Part shown: positions 11,561-21,579 of the stretch, in pieces | How the letters are laid out: each line of letters begins with the position of its first letter | Numbering within the stretch: position 1 is the first letter of the stretch | Assembly: GCF_026914265.1 (NCBI RefSeq) | Contig: NC_069125.1 | Location: forward strand, 74,587,546 to 74,651,545 | DNA length: 64,000 bases | Source: Mya arenaria | Taxonomy: Eukaryota > Mollusca > Bivalvia > Myida > Myidae | Direction of reading: 5' to 3' | Notes under the pieces: model-generated | Told to the model about the DNA's origin: nothing | Database searches by the model: none | Seen by the model: the letters and a program-made list of their open reading frames with translations, nothing else | Position numbers and translations under genes: made by a program

Positions 11561-12079
11561 TTGTTTTTACTCAATTAACGCGTGTTTATTGTACAGGTAA
11601 TTTAATCCATAGTTGCTTCGGAATATTAATGTTCGGATAGGATGACAAACACTATTTAGGTTTAAAAAGAAATTGTTTAATGACCTAACTTTAAAAAAAG
11701 TGTTTTCATTTCAGTTTTTATACTGTTACGGAGTATCGTTTGTTGCATGTTATAGGCGGTTAACCGTGTTCAATGTGTAACCTTTATAATTATGAGCGTT
11801 TCTGCCTAACCTTATTCCCTTAGTTCACACATTAGCGTTTAGAAGAAACTCATATTAAAATTCCTTTACAACCAGGTGGAGGGTTAGGGTTTTACGCGTC
11901 TGTTTTTCCAACAAGGCTTCACTTATTTGTTTTATAAGGATACTTCATTATAGTTATTAATTACCTTCATTTGAACCGATTTATATTAGTTTCTACGGAC
12001 CTTCTTTGATATAATTTAATTGGTTAGTATAAAGAATACTGTATTTTATGGAACCGACATAAACTATTGACACTTACAA

Positions 12080-13620
12080 TGTTGATGATTTCATTAGTAA
12101 ATTAAAACTTTGTGATTGGTCTGAAATGTTTAAGATGGAATCTGTACAATCGTCTTGGATTTTGTTTAAAGATACATTTTTATCAGTTTTAAATAACAGT
12201 GCTCCTATTAAAGAAGTACGTTTAAAACAAAGAAGTGAGCCTTGGATTGATTCTGATATATTGGACCTTATAAAGAATAGGGATTTTTATAAGTTTAAGT
12301 TTAGGAAAACAGGCAATACAGATTTTTACATTTTTACAAGCTCTTTTGCTCATTTAGAAATAAAGTTCAAAAGGCTGTTAAGAAAGCCAAATCTGAGTAT
12401 ATATGCAACAAACTAGAAGAAAATAAACACAATCCAAAAAGTCTGTGGTCTCAGTTAAAGGATCTAGGATACAGTAATAGTAGTAAATCGTCACCTTATG
12501 TAGTTCTTAACATAGGTGACAAACTGTGTTTTGACGCTAAAACAATAGCAAATCATTTTAATCATTTTTTTACTACGGTCGCATCAGTTCTAGTGGAGAA
12601 ACTGCCTGTTGCATCAAATTTGTTCAGTGTTTCATCTAGTGTTTTTCAAAACTTCTATAAGCAGAGAAACCCTGAGTCAAAATCCTTTAAACTACATACT
12701 GTTTCAGAGCAATTTGTCCTGAATGAATTATCCAAACTAAATTGTTCAAAACGCACTGGGCTTGATGATATTCCTTCTAGATTTCTAAAGGATGCAGCTC
12801 CTTTTATTAAGATACATATTACATTTTTAATAAATAGTTCTATTGTTAATGAAAGCGTGCCAAATGACTTAAAAATTGCCAAGGTCAAACCGCTTTTTAA
12901 GAAAAATAGTAGGTCAGAAGTTTCAAATTATAGGCCTGTTAGCATTTTATCAATTGTGTCCAAAATTCTTAAGCGAGCTGTCTACACTCAGCTGGAATCT
13001 TTCTTAGTAAAAAATGGTTTGTTGTATGAATATCAAAGCGGGTTCCGTGGTAACTACTCTACCGACTCCTGCCTAATACACCTTACAGATTATATACGTA
13101 GACAATCTGCTAAAGATTTATTTACTGGCATGATCATGTTGGATCTACAAAAAGCTTTCGACACAGTAGATCATGATATTTTATGCCGAAAGCTACAGGT
13201 ATTGGGTGTGGAGTCGGTGGAGTGGTTTCGCTCATACCTAACCGACAGAAAACAGTCTGTTTATGTTAACAATACCAAATCAGATTTTGATCAAGTTGTG
13301 TGTGGTATACCTCAAGGAAGTATATTAGGTCCTCTGCTGTTTTTATGCTCCATTAATGACATGAATACAAGCATCAGTTCTAAATGCAAACTTATACTTT
13401 ATGCAGATGACAGCGCTATCTTATTTTCTCATAAAGACCCTGATATTATTAGACAAGTTCTTGGTCAAGAATTGCAAAACTGCAGCATGTGGTTAACTGA
13501 TAACAAATTATCCCTTCATTTAGGAAAGACAGAATGCATTCTTTTTGGCTCCAAACGTAAACTTGGCAAAATAGGGGATTTCAGCATTCAATGTAATGGC
13601 CATGAAATCAAGTCTCAATA
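12080..13620 (+). pseudogene. LINE-A ORF2, block 1: linker and reverse transcriptase
   Basis: The linker (DWSEMF, then W-x2-F) is followed by RT motifs: LDDIPSRFLKD, NYRPVSILSIVSKILKR, YQSGFRGNYSTDSCL, MLDLQKAFDTVDH, GIPQGSILGPLLF and YADD at 13,400-13,411. The last is the catalytic aspartate pair and is intact. A frame change lies between about 12,400 and 12,590, and a TAA stands at 13,619-13,621. No endonuclease is present, so the copy was truncated on insertion. Confidence 0.88.
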
Positions 13621-13632
13621 ATCAGTAAAATA

Positions 13633-16600
13633 GAAAGGTTATTGATAAAACTGTAAACCAGCACGGCCATGATTTCGTTGAATTCCTATGTGACTCCAAG
13701 TTCTGTGTATTAAACGGCCGTTTTCAACGTGATCTAGATATCTTTACGTCTATTTCGAGAAAAGGGAAAGCTGTTGTTGATTTTATTTGTGTCCCACACG
13801 ATATTTATCAGCGCTGTAAAAACTTTAAAGTTATAAACCCCCATGACATTATTGATCAACAAGGATTACAGGGATTATTGAGTGAGCGTTCACGCGTTCC
13901 TGATCACTGCGCATTAAGTGTATATATTGACATGGGCTATAGTGCACCTTTATCTGGTACAAATACTGCTACAGAGACCCCCCGCGAAGCTCGATTTAAC
14001 CTACGGCGTATCCCGTCTGACTTCATGGACAGTGAGAGGGTCAGAACTGCTTTACTTTCTCTTATCATGCAAATATAAAACTCAAGGGAGACTCAAGAAT
14101 CTATTGACAGTCTATACACAACTCTTTGCGATGTGATTTTGGTTGAAATGAATGATAAAAATCCGAAATTGTCAAGTTCAAAAAGAACATCAAAAAGACT
14201 GAAACACACAAAACCATTCTGGAACAACGAATTGCAAGATCTTTGGAATGAGCTCAGAGAGCGTGAAAATAGATTCCTTAAGTGCAGGGATGACAGGACA
14301 TTAAGAGTACGTCTGCACTCGGAATATGTTACAGCCAGGAATAAGTTTGACAAGACTCTCCATAGAACAGAACGTGTTTATAGAAAGGACAAAGCCATTG
14401 AAATCGAGACCTTTGAGGCAAATAACCCCAAAGAGTTTTGGAGCAAAATCAAAGCGCTGGGACCACGGAGAGACTCGCGCATCCCTACTGAAGTGTACGA
14501 AGCCGACGAATCTGTTACGAGTGATAAAAACAGAGTGTTTGACCGGTGGAAAGAGGACTTCAAAGACTTGTACAATTGCCAGGAATTTGATAATTTCGAC
14601 AATGAACATTACAACCGTGTAAAGTTACATAAACTGTTACTTGAGAACAATATAAAATGTTCCCCTATATGAAACGAACGAATCATTGAATAACAACATT
14701 TCATTAGAAGAGATAGCATTTATAATACAGAAATGTAAATCTGGTTCGGCCTGCGGAATAGACAATTTACCGTATGACGTATTGAAAAATCCACCAGTTA
14801 TTGCCGTGCTACAGCAATTATTTCAATTAGTGTTCGACACCAGCATTATCCCGTCAATATGGAGAAAGGCTATTATTTACCCAATACTTAAGGATCCTCA
14901 ATCTGATAAACGAATACCAATGAACTATAGAGGGATTAGCCTTTTGTCGTGCGTTAGCAAAATGTATACTGCATTTTTGAATAAACGGCTCTCGAAGTAC
15001 CTTGAAATTGAAAATCTTCTTGCGGATGAACAAAACGGATTTCGGGCAAATAGATCGTGTGAAGATCATGTATTCACCTTAAATAGTGTTGTTAGAAACA
15101 ACAAGAACGTCTTTGCGGCATATATCGACCTGCGACGTTGTTTTGATTATATTGATCGAGACATGCTATTGTACAAACTGTTGCTGACTAGAGTAGATGG
15201 AAAGTTCTACAACTCTGTCAAGAATATCTATGCCAGTTCCTCATCTTGTGTCCGGATAAATAACCCTCACACCGACTGGTTTCACTGTGTAACAGGCGTG
15301 AAACAGGGCTGCACGTTGTCGCCGACACTTTTTGCCATCTTCGCCAACGATCTCGTCAAGGAAATAAATGACCTGGGCTGTAGCGTAGCTATTGGAGAAA
15401 ATCAGGTATCAATGCTCATGTACGCTGATGACATAGTGCTTATGGCTGACAGTGAGGAAAAATTGCAGTCAATGCTAGATGTTCTCAACAGCTGGTGGAA
15501 ACGTTGGCGTGTGATGATTAATACGTCAAAATCAAAATGCATGCACTTCCGGAAAGGACGTACTCAACGAACACAGTTTAATTTCCACATCGGTGAAAAT
15601 GTCCTTGAAATCGTGGACAAATACAAATACCTCGGTATCGTTTTCCAAGATAAAGGCGACTTCTCGTTCACTTGTGAAGGTCTCTCAAAAGGGGCCGGCA
15701 GAGCACTTGGAAGTGTCATCAGTAAAGTACACACACTGAAGGACCTTGGATTTAAACCCTATGAAAAATTTATAACGCATGTGCTGTGCCCGTCATGGAT
15801 TACTGTAGTTCGGTGTGGGGATACAAGCAATTTCAATCATCGGATAACGTCCAAAACCGTGCCCTACGTTACGCTCTTGGTGTTCATCGATTTGCTCCAA
15901 TACCCGCCCTAACCGGGGACACCGGATGGATTCCCACCCGCTACCGCAGATGGAGTAATATGCTACGCCTCTGGAATAGACTCGTGCTAATGGACCGAGA
16001 CCGGCTATGCGCGCAAGTATTTGAAACGGACTATAACAGATGTACTACAAACTGGTCAAGCGAGGTCAAGGACATCATGATGCATATCGGATTATTGGAT
16101 AAATTCAATGCTAAGCTACCTGTTGAAATCCCGACTGTGCATAAGCTTGTGCGAAATCATTACATTAATAACATTTGGTCAACAGATGTAGGATCCATGC
16201 CAAAACTACGAACATACCGTGAATTTAAACAAGAATTTTAATGTGAAAAGTATTTGAGCTTAGCTCTTAAGAAGAACGAACGTTCATTACTTGCTCAATT
16301 TAGGACTGGTATATTGCCACTACGAATAGAAACAGGTCGTTATTTAGGTGAACCAGTCAACTCCAGACTCTGTAAACTTTGTGATTCCCAAGAAGTGGAA
16401 AACAAGTGCCATTTTGTCCTAAAATGTCAATTGTACAATGCTGCAAGAACTACATGTTTAGGACCACTTATGTCCAACGATGAATTTGTAAACCTCTCTG
16501 ATACAGGCAAAATCACATATCTCATGCAAAAACATGTCAGACAGTTAGCAAAATATATTGTGAAGGCATACACCATAAGGAGAAATACGTTATATTCTTA

Positions 16601-16983
16601 ACGCATGAATGACATTGTGTTTCTATTCAATATACATGTTTATGTTTATTTATTTTGCCTCCATATATTTGCACAGTTACACGTTTGCTTTCGTTTTTTC
16701 ATTTAATCTTTATCGAATGAAATTATTACCTCTTTGAACAATCTCCATATTTATAACTCATAGATGCTATATATGTATAAACTTGATTACCTATACCAGA
16801 TTAACTGCACTGTAACATACAAATTTAAAAATGTATAACTATAAATATATGCTTTACATAACGTTAATATTTAGGTGACTTATAGGTCCGATGGGCCGGG
16901 TGTAAAATGTACTATATGTTTGTATTGAAAATGTAATTATGTTATATACACATGTCACTATAATAAACAATTTACTTACTTAT
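13633..16983 (+). mobile_element. LINE-B nested in LINE-A
   Basis: Flanked by an exact 11-bp target duplication TCAGTAAAATA (13622-13632 and 16984-16994). It is truncated within the endonuclease and followed by a complete RT, C-terminal region, a Cys-x2-Cys...His...Cys motif and a 3' UTR of about 380 bp ending in ACTTACTTAT. Duplication plus truncation is the signature of target-primed reverse transcription. The clean duplication indicates that it is younger than LINE-A. Confidence 0.9.
13640..16601 (+). pseudogene. LINE-B ORF2: partial AP endonuclease, RT, Cys/His domain
   Basis: Order of parts: C-terminal AP-endonuclease (about 13,640-14,078, with VVDFICVPHDI and RVPDHCALS), linker (14,095-14,671), RT (about 14,686-15,790, with NYRGISLLSCVSKM, IDLRRCFDYIDRD, GVKQGCTLSPTLF and YADD at 15,421-15,432), distal region (15,786-16,241) and CKLC...CHFVLKC zinc-knuckle-like end (16,245-16,601). 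The frame is interrupted at about four points (near 14,080, 14,675, 15,790 and a TAA at 16,241), so it is inactive. The polymerase aspartates survive. Confidence 0.88.
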
Positions 16984-17462
16984 TCAGTAAAATATCTTGG
17001 GTCAATTTTGGACTCTGATTTGTCAGGTACATCTACTGTGAACAATATTGTTAAGAAGGTTAACTCTAGAATCAAATTTTGATATAGACAACGTGAATTT
17101 TTAAACAAATCTCTTAGGAAAACTCTTTGTAATGCATTAGTTCGATGTCATCTTGACTATGCTTCATCATCTTGGCACTGTGGCCTTACCATGAAGTCTA
17201 AAAATAGACTCCAGGTGGCACAAAATAAAATTGTTCGTTTTATTAATAATTTTCATTGTAGAACCTCGCTTTCAGTGGCAAGTTTTGCTGATCTTGGTTT
17301 TTTAAATGTCGAACAAAGATGTAGACAACTTAGGCTGAATCATGTACACAATATATTTTATGACAAGTGTCCAAGTTATATGAAGGATAATTTTGCCAAA
17401 TGTAACGAAGTTCACTCATATGGCAGTAGATCCAACTTAAAATTTTATGTCCCACATAATGG
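16984..17462 (+). pseudogene. LINE-A ORF2, block 2
   Basis: Continues the block 1 frame directly after LINE-B: KYLGSILDSDLSG, then LDYASSSWHCGL, then QNKIVRFINN, then LGFLNVEQRCRQLRLNHVH. One internal TGA lies at about 17,083. It ends where the SGNH element begins. Confidence 0.85.
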
Positions 17463-17539
17463 CGATTATTTCGTCTAAAAATAATCGCTGTTATTGTTTT
17501 GATCAAGTCTACTTTCGTTTTATTGTTATGGTATTTCGG

Positions 17540-17876
17540 CATTCGGAACTCCTCGGCCATTTTTTTAGAAAACAACCTCGGATGTATGCCGGTACATCAG
17601 TTGAAGTAGTTTGTATTTTTTTTTAATTATATTGTTAATTAAAATTAGTGTTTTAGAGTTGTGTTTATTGATCTAAGTTTAAATTGATTGCCAGTGAAGT
17701 GTATTATTGCAAACATAATTAAGATTTTCAAGAGTTAAGACATAAAGTTTAACTGCTAAATAAAATTACTACGCGATCTACTTGCTGCGGACTTAAACGT
17801 ACCTCTTTTTGAGTATGTAAACCGTCCAAATACATCCGAGGTTGTTTTCGATAAAATGGCCGAGGAGCTCCGAATG
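17540..17876. mobile_element. MITE-1, Mutator-like, nested in the SGNH element
   Basis: A 337-bp element with long terminal inverted repeats (about 50 bp; CATTCGGAACTCCTCGGCC at the left, its complement at the right) and an exact 10-bp target duplication GGTATTTCGG (17530-17539 and 17877-17886). It is non-coding. Its left 240 bp match MITE-2 in GM1 intron 1. Confidence 0.88.
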
Positions 17877-17983
17877 GGTATTTCGGAACACCTCGGATGC
17901 CAACTTCCTTTTCCGGTTTCACACCGATCATCATATTGAACAAAATAAATACTGACCATAAATTCAGCGGAATCGCATACATT

Positions 17984-18598
17984 ATGCCGGGCAGAGGTAA
18001 AGGCAGGAAGAGGAAAGCTGTAGAGACCGTTGAGGCACCCGTTGAGTTGGAAAGCACGGACGTTTGGTTGGTTGGTGACTCCCTTATTCATTGGGCGGGT
18101 CATTACGCTCAGGAGAATGGACGGGAAAATTTGGGGCTTCCACATCAACTGGACTGGATGGGTGTTAGGGGGATGCATTGGGAGCAGTTCACGCACAAGA
18201 TGCAATTGAAGGTCCTTTTTTCGGAGCCACCAAAGGTTATTTTCATCCATTTAGGGGGAAATGACATTGAATTATTGACAGTGTGTAGGATCATGAATAA
18301 AATTAAATTGGGGTTCCGGTACATGCGGGCTGCGTTTCCTGATTGCCAGCTCATCTGGGTGGATATTCTGCCTAGGCTTGTTTGGGCATCAGGGAGCCCG
18401 GAGGACTGCAAAAGGCGCCGACTCAATAGGCATGGTCGGCTTGTAGCGTCCTCTTTAAAAGGTCACCAGGTGGGAGTGGAGATTGATAACACCACCCCAG
18501 GTTTCTTTAGGCCGGATGGTATACATCTCAGTCAAATTGGTCTTGAGATGATGCTTGATAACCTTAGGGATGCTGTAATACGGGTTTTTTCACAGTAA
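17984..18598 (+). CDS. SGNH/GDSL-type hydrolase of a mobile element
   Basis: Uninterrupted 204-aa ORF. After a basic N-terminus (MPGRGKGRKRK) come the SGNH blocks in order: VGDSLIHWAG (block I, nucleophile Ser, about residues 34-43), HLGGNDIE (block III, Gly/Asn, about 101-108) and DGIHLSQIG (block V, Asp-x2-His, about 180-188). The conserved WVDILPR and RRRLNR stretches between them are typical of the element-borne family. Predicted activity is esterase or lipase-like; the substrate is unknown. Start chosen at the ATG 17984 because upstream codons enter 5' flank. The flanking element is otherwise non-coding. It could be expressed cargo or a domesticated gene, but its position inside a nested transposon favours cargo. 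Confidence 0.8.
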   Translation: MPGRGKGRKRKAVETVEAPVELESTDVWLVGDSLIHWAGHYAQENGRENLGLPHQLDWMGVRGMHWEQFTHKMQLKVLFSEPPKVIFIHLGGNDIELLTVCRIMNKIKLGFRYMRAAFPDCQLIWVDILPRLVWASGSPEDCKRRRLNRHGRLVASSLKGHQVGVEIDNTTPGFFRPDGIHLSQIGLEMMLDNLRDAVIRVFSQ

Positions 18599-19389
18599 AT
18601 AATAAACGCACGACTACTTGTCTGAGATTCGGATAAATATTTGGGGGATAAATTTTGGTGTTAAAATTTATTGTGGCGGAAAAATTCAGGCAGCTGACAG
18701 TCAACTTGGTATGCACTATGTTTCAATTTTTGGGAATAACTTGTAATAGTAACTAGGGGTTTCCCCTTTCAGAGGCTCGACTTAACGGTTGAGAGATCCA
18801 ACGGCTGGGGTTACAACTGTGTTACTTCAAAATTTAAGATTTTTGAGGAGTTGGGTTTTGCCCGGATATTTTGGTAACTCCCAGCTACTCCTTTGGCAAC
18901 TTTGTATTTTTGGTAGGGATATTTGGATTGGATATAGGGATTGGAGGATGGATTTGAAATGCGGATTTGGATATAGCACTGCGGATTGCACTGTGGAATG
19001 TGCGGGATTGTGAGGAGTATGGATTTGGGAATGGGCTTGTCCCTGTAGCGTTCATTGTTTCATTTCAATAAGGCGGGTTAAGTGCATATCGGGTTGACCG
19101 TCGGTTGTCTTAGCTTTGGTAGGGCCATTAAAGAGCAGAGCCTACCTTGGGGCTTATGTTGCGGCCTATATACTCCACATATTACATTTACTTATAACCT
19201 TTTTTGATATTATTTTGATCTGTGATGAAAGAGCTAGTCATAATAAACTCTTGACCTCTCATTTGTTTGATATTAAACATGTAATAAATATTTGAACTGT
19301 TTATGAATAGTTATTTTAGCTGTGTTAAACAACAAGTCTGGATATGGTATTGTTGTTTATTTTAGGTGTAACAGACGTGGCATAATACA
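18599..19389 (+). other. 3' non-coding part of the SGNH element
   Basis: AATAAA follows the SGNH stop within a few bases and again near 19,240. GT-rich sequence follows with no convincing ORF; a 74-codon open frame at 18789-19013 looks accidental. Confidence 0.5.
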
Positions 19390-19391
19390 AT

Positions 19392-19562
19392 AATGGTGGT
19401 TTTACAGCAGCTTCTTTTTATTATAATGGTATACGGGATTGGAACATGCTTCCGAATAACATCAAAGACACAGAATCAAAGTATGTTTTTAAGAAATTAG
19501 TCAAAACTCACCGCTTAAATGAGATGGAGAACTTTGAAAAGTCTGTCTTTTTGTATTCATAA
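19392..19562 (+). pseudogene. LINE-A ORF2, block 3 (C-terminus)
   Basis: Reads FYYNGIRDWNMLPNNIKD and ends NFEKSVFLYS-stop. This matches the usual LINE C-terminal 'FFYNAI..WN.LP' motif and completes the protein interrupted at 17,462. Confidence 0.85.
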
Positions 19563-19574
19563 TTTTTATGTATT

Positions 19575-19866
19575 AGATAAATATAAGTGCGCTTTCTAAG
19601 AATACGCACAATTTTTATAAAGTTGCTTTGGTAATTTTTCAATATTCCTTAACTATTTGTATAATTGTGTGGTATATTATACAATTATGTGATACTGATA
19701 GTAGTTTATTTGTGATGAATGTCATATATTAATTTATTTTATCTGAGTATATGATATAATATTATATAATACTGTTCAAATAGATAAATATAAGTGCGCT
19801 TTCTAAGAATACGCACAATTTTTATATAGTTGCTTTGGTGATATAATATTATATAATACTGTTCAC
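19575..19866. repeat. Direct repeat within the LINE-A 3' UTR
   Basis: About 57 bp (TAGATAAATATAAGTGCGC ... GTTGCTTTGGT) occurs at 19,575-19,632 and 19,783-19,840 with one or two differences. A second motif, GATATAATATTATATAATAC, occurs at about 19,752 and 19,840. This is probably a duplication of 3' UTR structure. Confidence 0.75.
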
Positions 19867-20199
19867 TAAATCATTAAATGCCAACTTTAATACCTTAGAC
19901 ATGGACCCCGTTGGAAATAAGCTTTTGTACTTGTGCAAATCTTTACGGGTTATCCTGTGCAATGTCATTTATTATGTTAAACTTTATTTGGTAAAACTTT
20001 ATTTGGTAATAAATTAGATAGTTTTATCATTTACACCAGAAGTAATACTTGTTTTAGTAGATCTAGTATTATGTATTTCATGTTAAGCTTTCTGTGATAT
20101 AACTTATTAGGACTCTAAATATCATGCAAATACAATATGTGATATATCTTATATTGATGTAAAATGTACTGTTATTGACATAATGCACGAATAAAACTA

Positions 20200-20219
20200 C
20201 TACTACTACTACTACTACT
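20200..20219. repeat. (ACT)n tail of LINE-A
   Basis: A short ACT microsatellite directly after AATAAA, taken as the LINE-A 3' end. Confidence 0.75.
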
Positions 20220-20222
20220 TTG

Positions 20223-21330
20223 GTCATTGTATACTACTTATGTTGATTGGTTCGATATTAGGTATAACTGAAGTCTTTCAGAGTGTAATAGTTTTGAGAT
20301 ATATGTAGCAAGTATTTCTAGTATACTAGAGACACATTTGTGATAACTGTCATAAACACGCTTTAGAAGAAAGCGATTTTTATATTTTGTTCAAATTGTT
20401 GTGTCTGATCCTGATGACCCCTAGCATTGTCCTATTTGTCGTTGGTCGGACCCTGGTTTGATCCACTGAGTCTTCATTTACCAGCCTCAAATTCTGTATT
20501 TGTCAACATACTTCGAATAGGAATGTATATGGGATAAATGAATTAGTACCTGGCCATTTAAGCCAAGTATAGCTTTGTCTAATTACATGTGTCATCTCTG
20601 GCGTAAATAACGTTTGAGTAACGGCCCTTAATGTAATGAGAAAAACAAAGCGTTGCCATCCACTTTCTGATTTTGCACGTGTAAACATGCCATCATCCTT
20701 ACGTAACATATGCATTTGTTTTTCAAAACCTACAATACTGCTTGAGGCAGTTTCGATCGTACCACTGCGTGTTCAACTGTTTGTGGTGTCTATGTTCCCC
20801 CGTCACTAGCACTGTGAAACCATTTACCAATGAGCTCTTCCAGGTACAGATCCGTTTGGTTTCATTACTTTCCCATACTCGTGTTTGATATATCTGGTTT
20901 TAATTGACCAGTGTATGCGTTATTTTTCAATAGATATTAATAAAAACAAAACATTTATTGAACATATACAACCCGACAAATATTCAATTGCAAATCTAAT
21001 TTATTAAATACCATATAACAACAATTAAAGTTACATATAAGCCACATGCATGTAGGGTATCTCCGAGGTAGGATAGTCTGCGGTCTTTAGTACAGTACAG
21101 GATCTTGAACACTAGAAGTCACTGTTGGCTGTTGTTCTTTCCGAGTGATACAGAAAGAGTCGAAACTCTTAGACAGTCCCTGCTGCTGCTGTTGCTTACG
21201 ATGATGACGATGCTGCTGATACCACGGGAGATGTCATGCATGCATGTGGACAGGGGACAAGACGAGGGCATTCTGGATTCCCGAGATTGGACGAGTCGTG
21301 AGTCGATACCGTTACCAGAACAAGCACTAG
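20223..21330. other. Intergenic, nothing recognised
   Basis: Spacer between the LINE-A tail and segmental duplication copy 2. Short open frames at 20503-20715 (minus) and 21105-21341 (plus) have no family resemblance. A CTG/GAT-rich stretch lies at about 21,180-21,220. Confidence 0.5.
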
Positions 21331-21579
21331 ACAGCGCCTAATATTTGCCTGCAATGACAAATGAAACTACTATTGCGACTAGATGGAAATATGATTTAAG
21401 CAAAAGCTCTGTTTATATATAATCGCGCGTAGTTTTGAAGGTGATGTGCGCTGGGATGTCCTTTACACATCTGGAAAATAAAAAAATAAAATGTCTGTAT
21501 AATAAAATGCATATAATTCATTGCGATTGCCGAAGACTATTGGAAGAATAATCGACGGAAAACGGATGATAAACATGAC

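Larger units (their letters stand above)
17463..19389 (+). mobile_element. Unclassified 1.9-kb element carrying an SGNH-hydrolase ORF, nested in LINE-A
   Basis: The borders are defined by where LINE-A coding stops and resumes, with ATAATGG on both sides (17456-17462 and 19390-19396), a probable 7-bp target duplication. The left end has a small palindrome (CGATTATT...AATAATCG). Its only ORF is an SGNH hydrolase. There is no transposase, recombinase or RT, so it is probably non-autonomous. From family knowledge, similar SGNH ORFs ride on tyrosine-recombinase retroelements (Ngaro/DIRS type) and other animal elements; I cannot assign the class. MITE-1 is inserted in its 5' part. Confidence 0.65.
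12060..20222 (+). mobile_element. LINE-A, 5'-truncated non-LTR retrotransposon split by two insertions
   Basis: LINE-A sequence lies in three blocks: 12,060-13,632, 16,984-17,462 and 19,390-20,222. Together they run from the endonuclease-RT linker through reverse transcriptase to the C-terminus (ending TAA 19560-19562) and an AT-rich 3' UTR that ends in AATAAA and an (ACT)n tail at about 20,200-20,219. The protein frame resumes exactly after each insertion. LINE-B separates blocks 1 and 2; the SGNH element separates blocks 2 and 3. The 3' UTR has an internal duplication. CR1/Jockey-like by motif order, clade uncertain. Confidence 0.88.

Noticed and set aside
20503-20715. 70-codon minus-strand ORF between LINE-A and GM2
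   Set aside because: No recognisable family, signal or neighbouring exon; consistent with chance.
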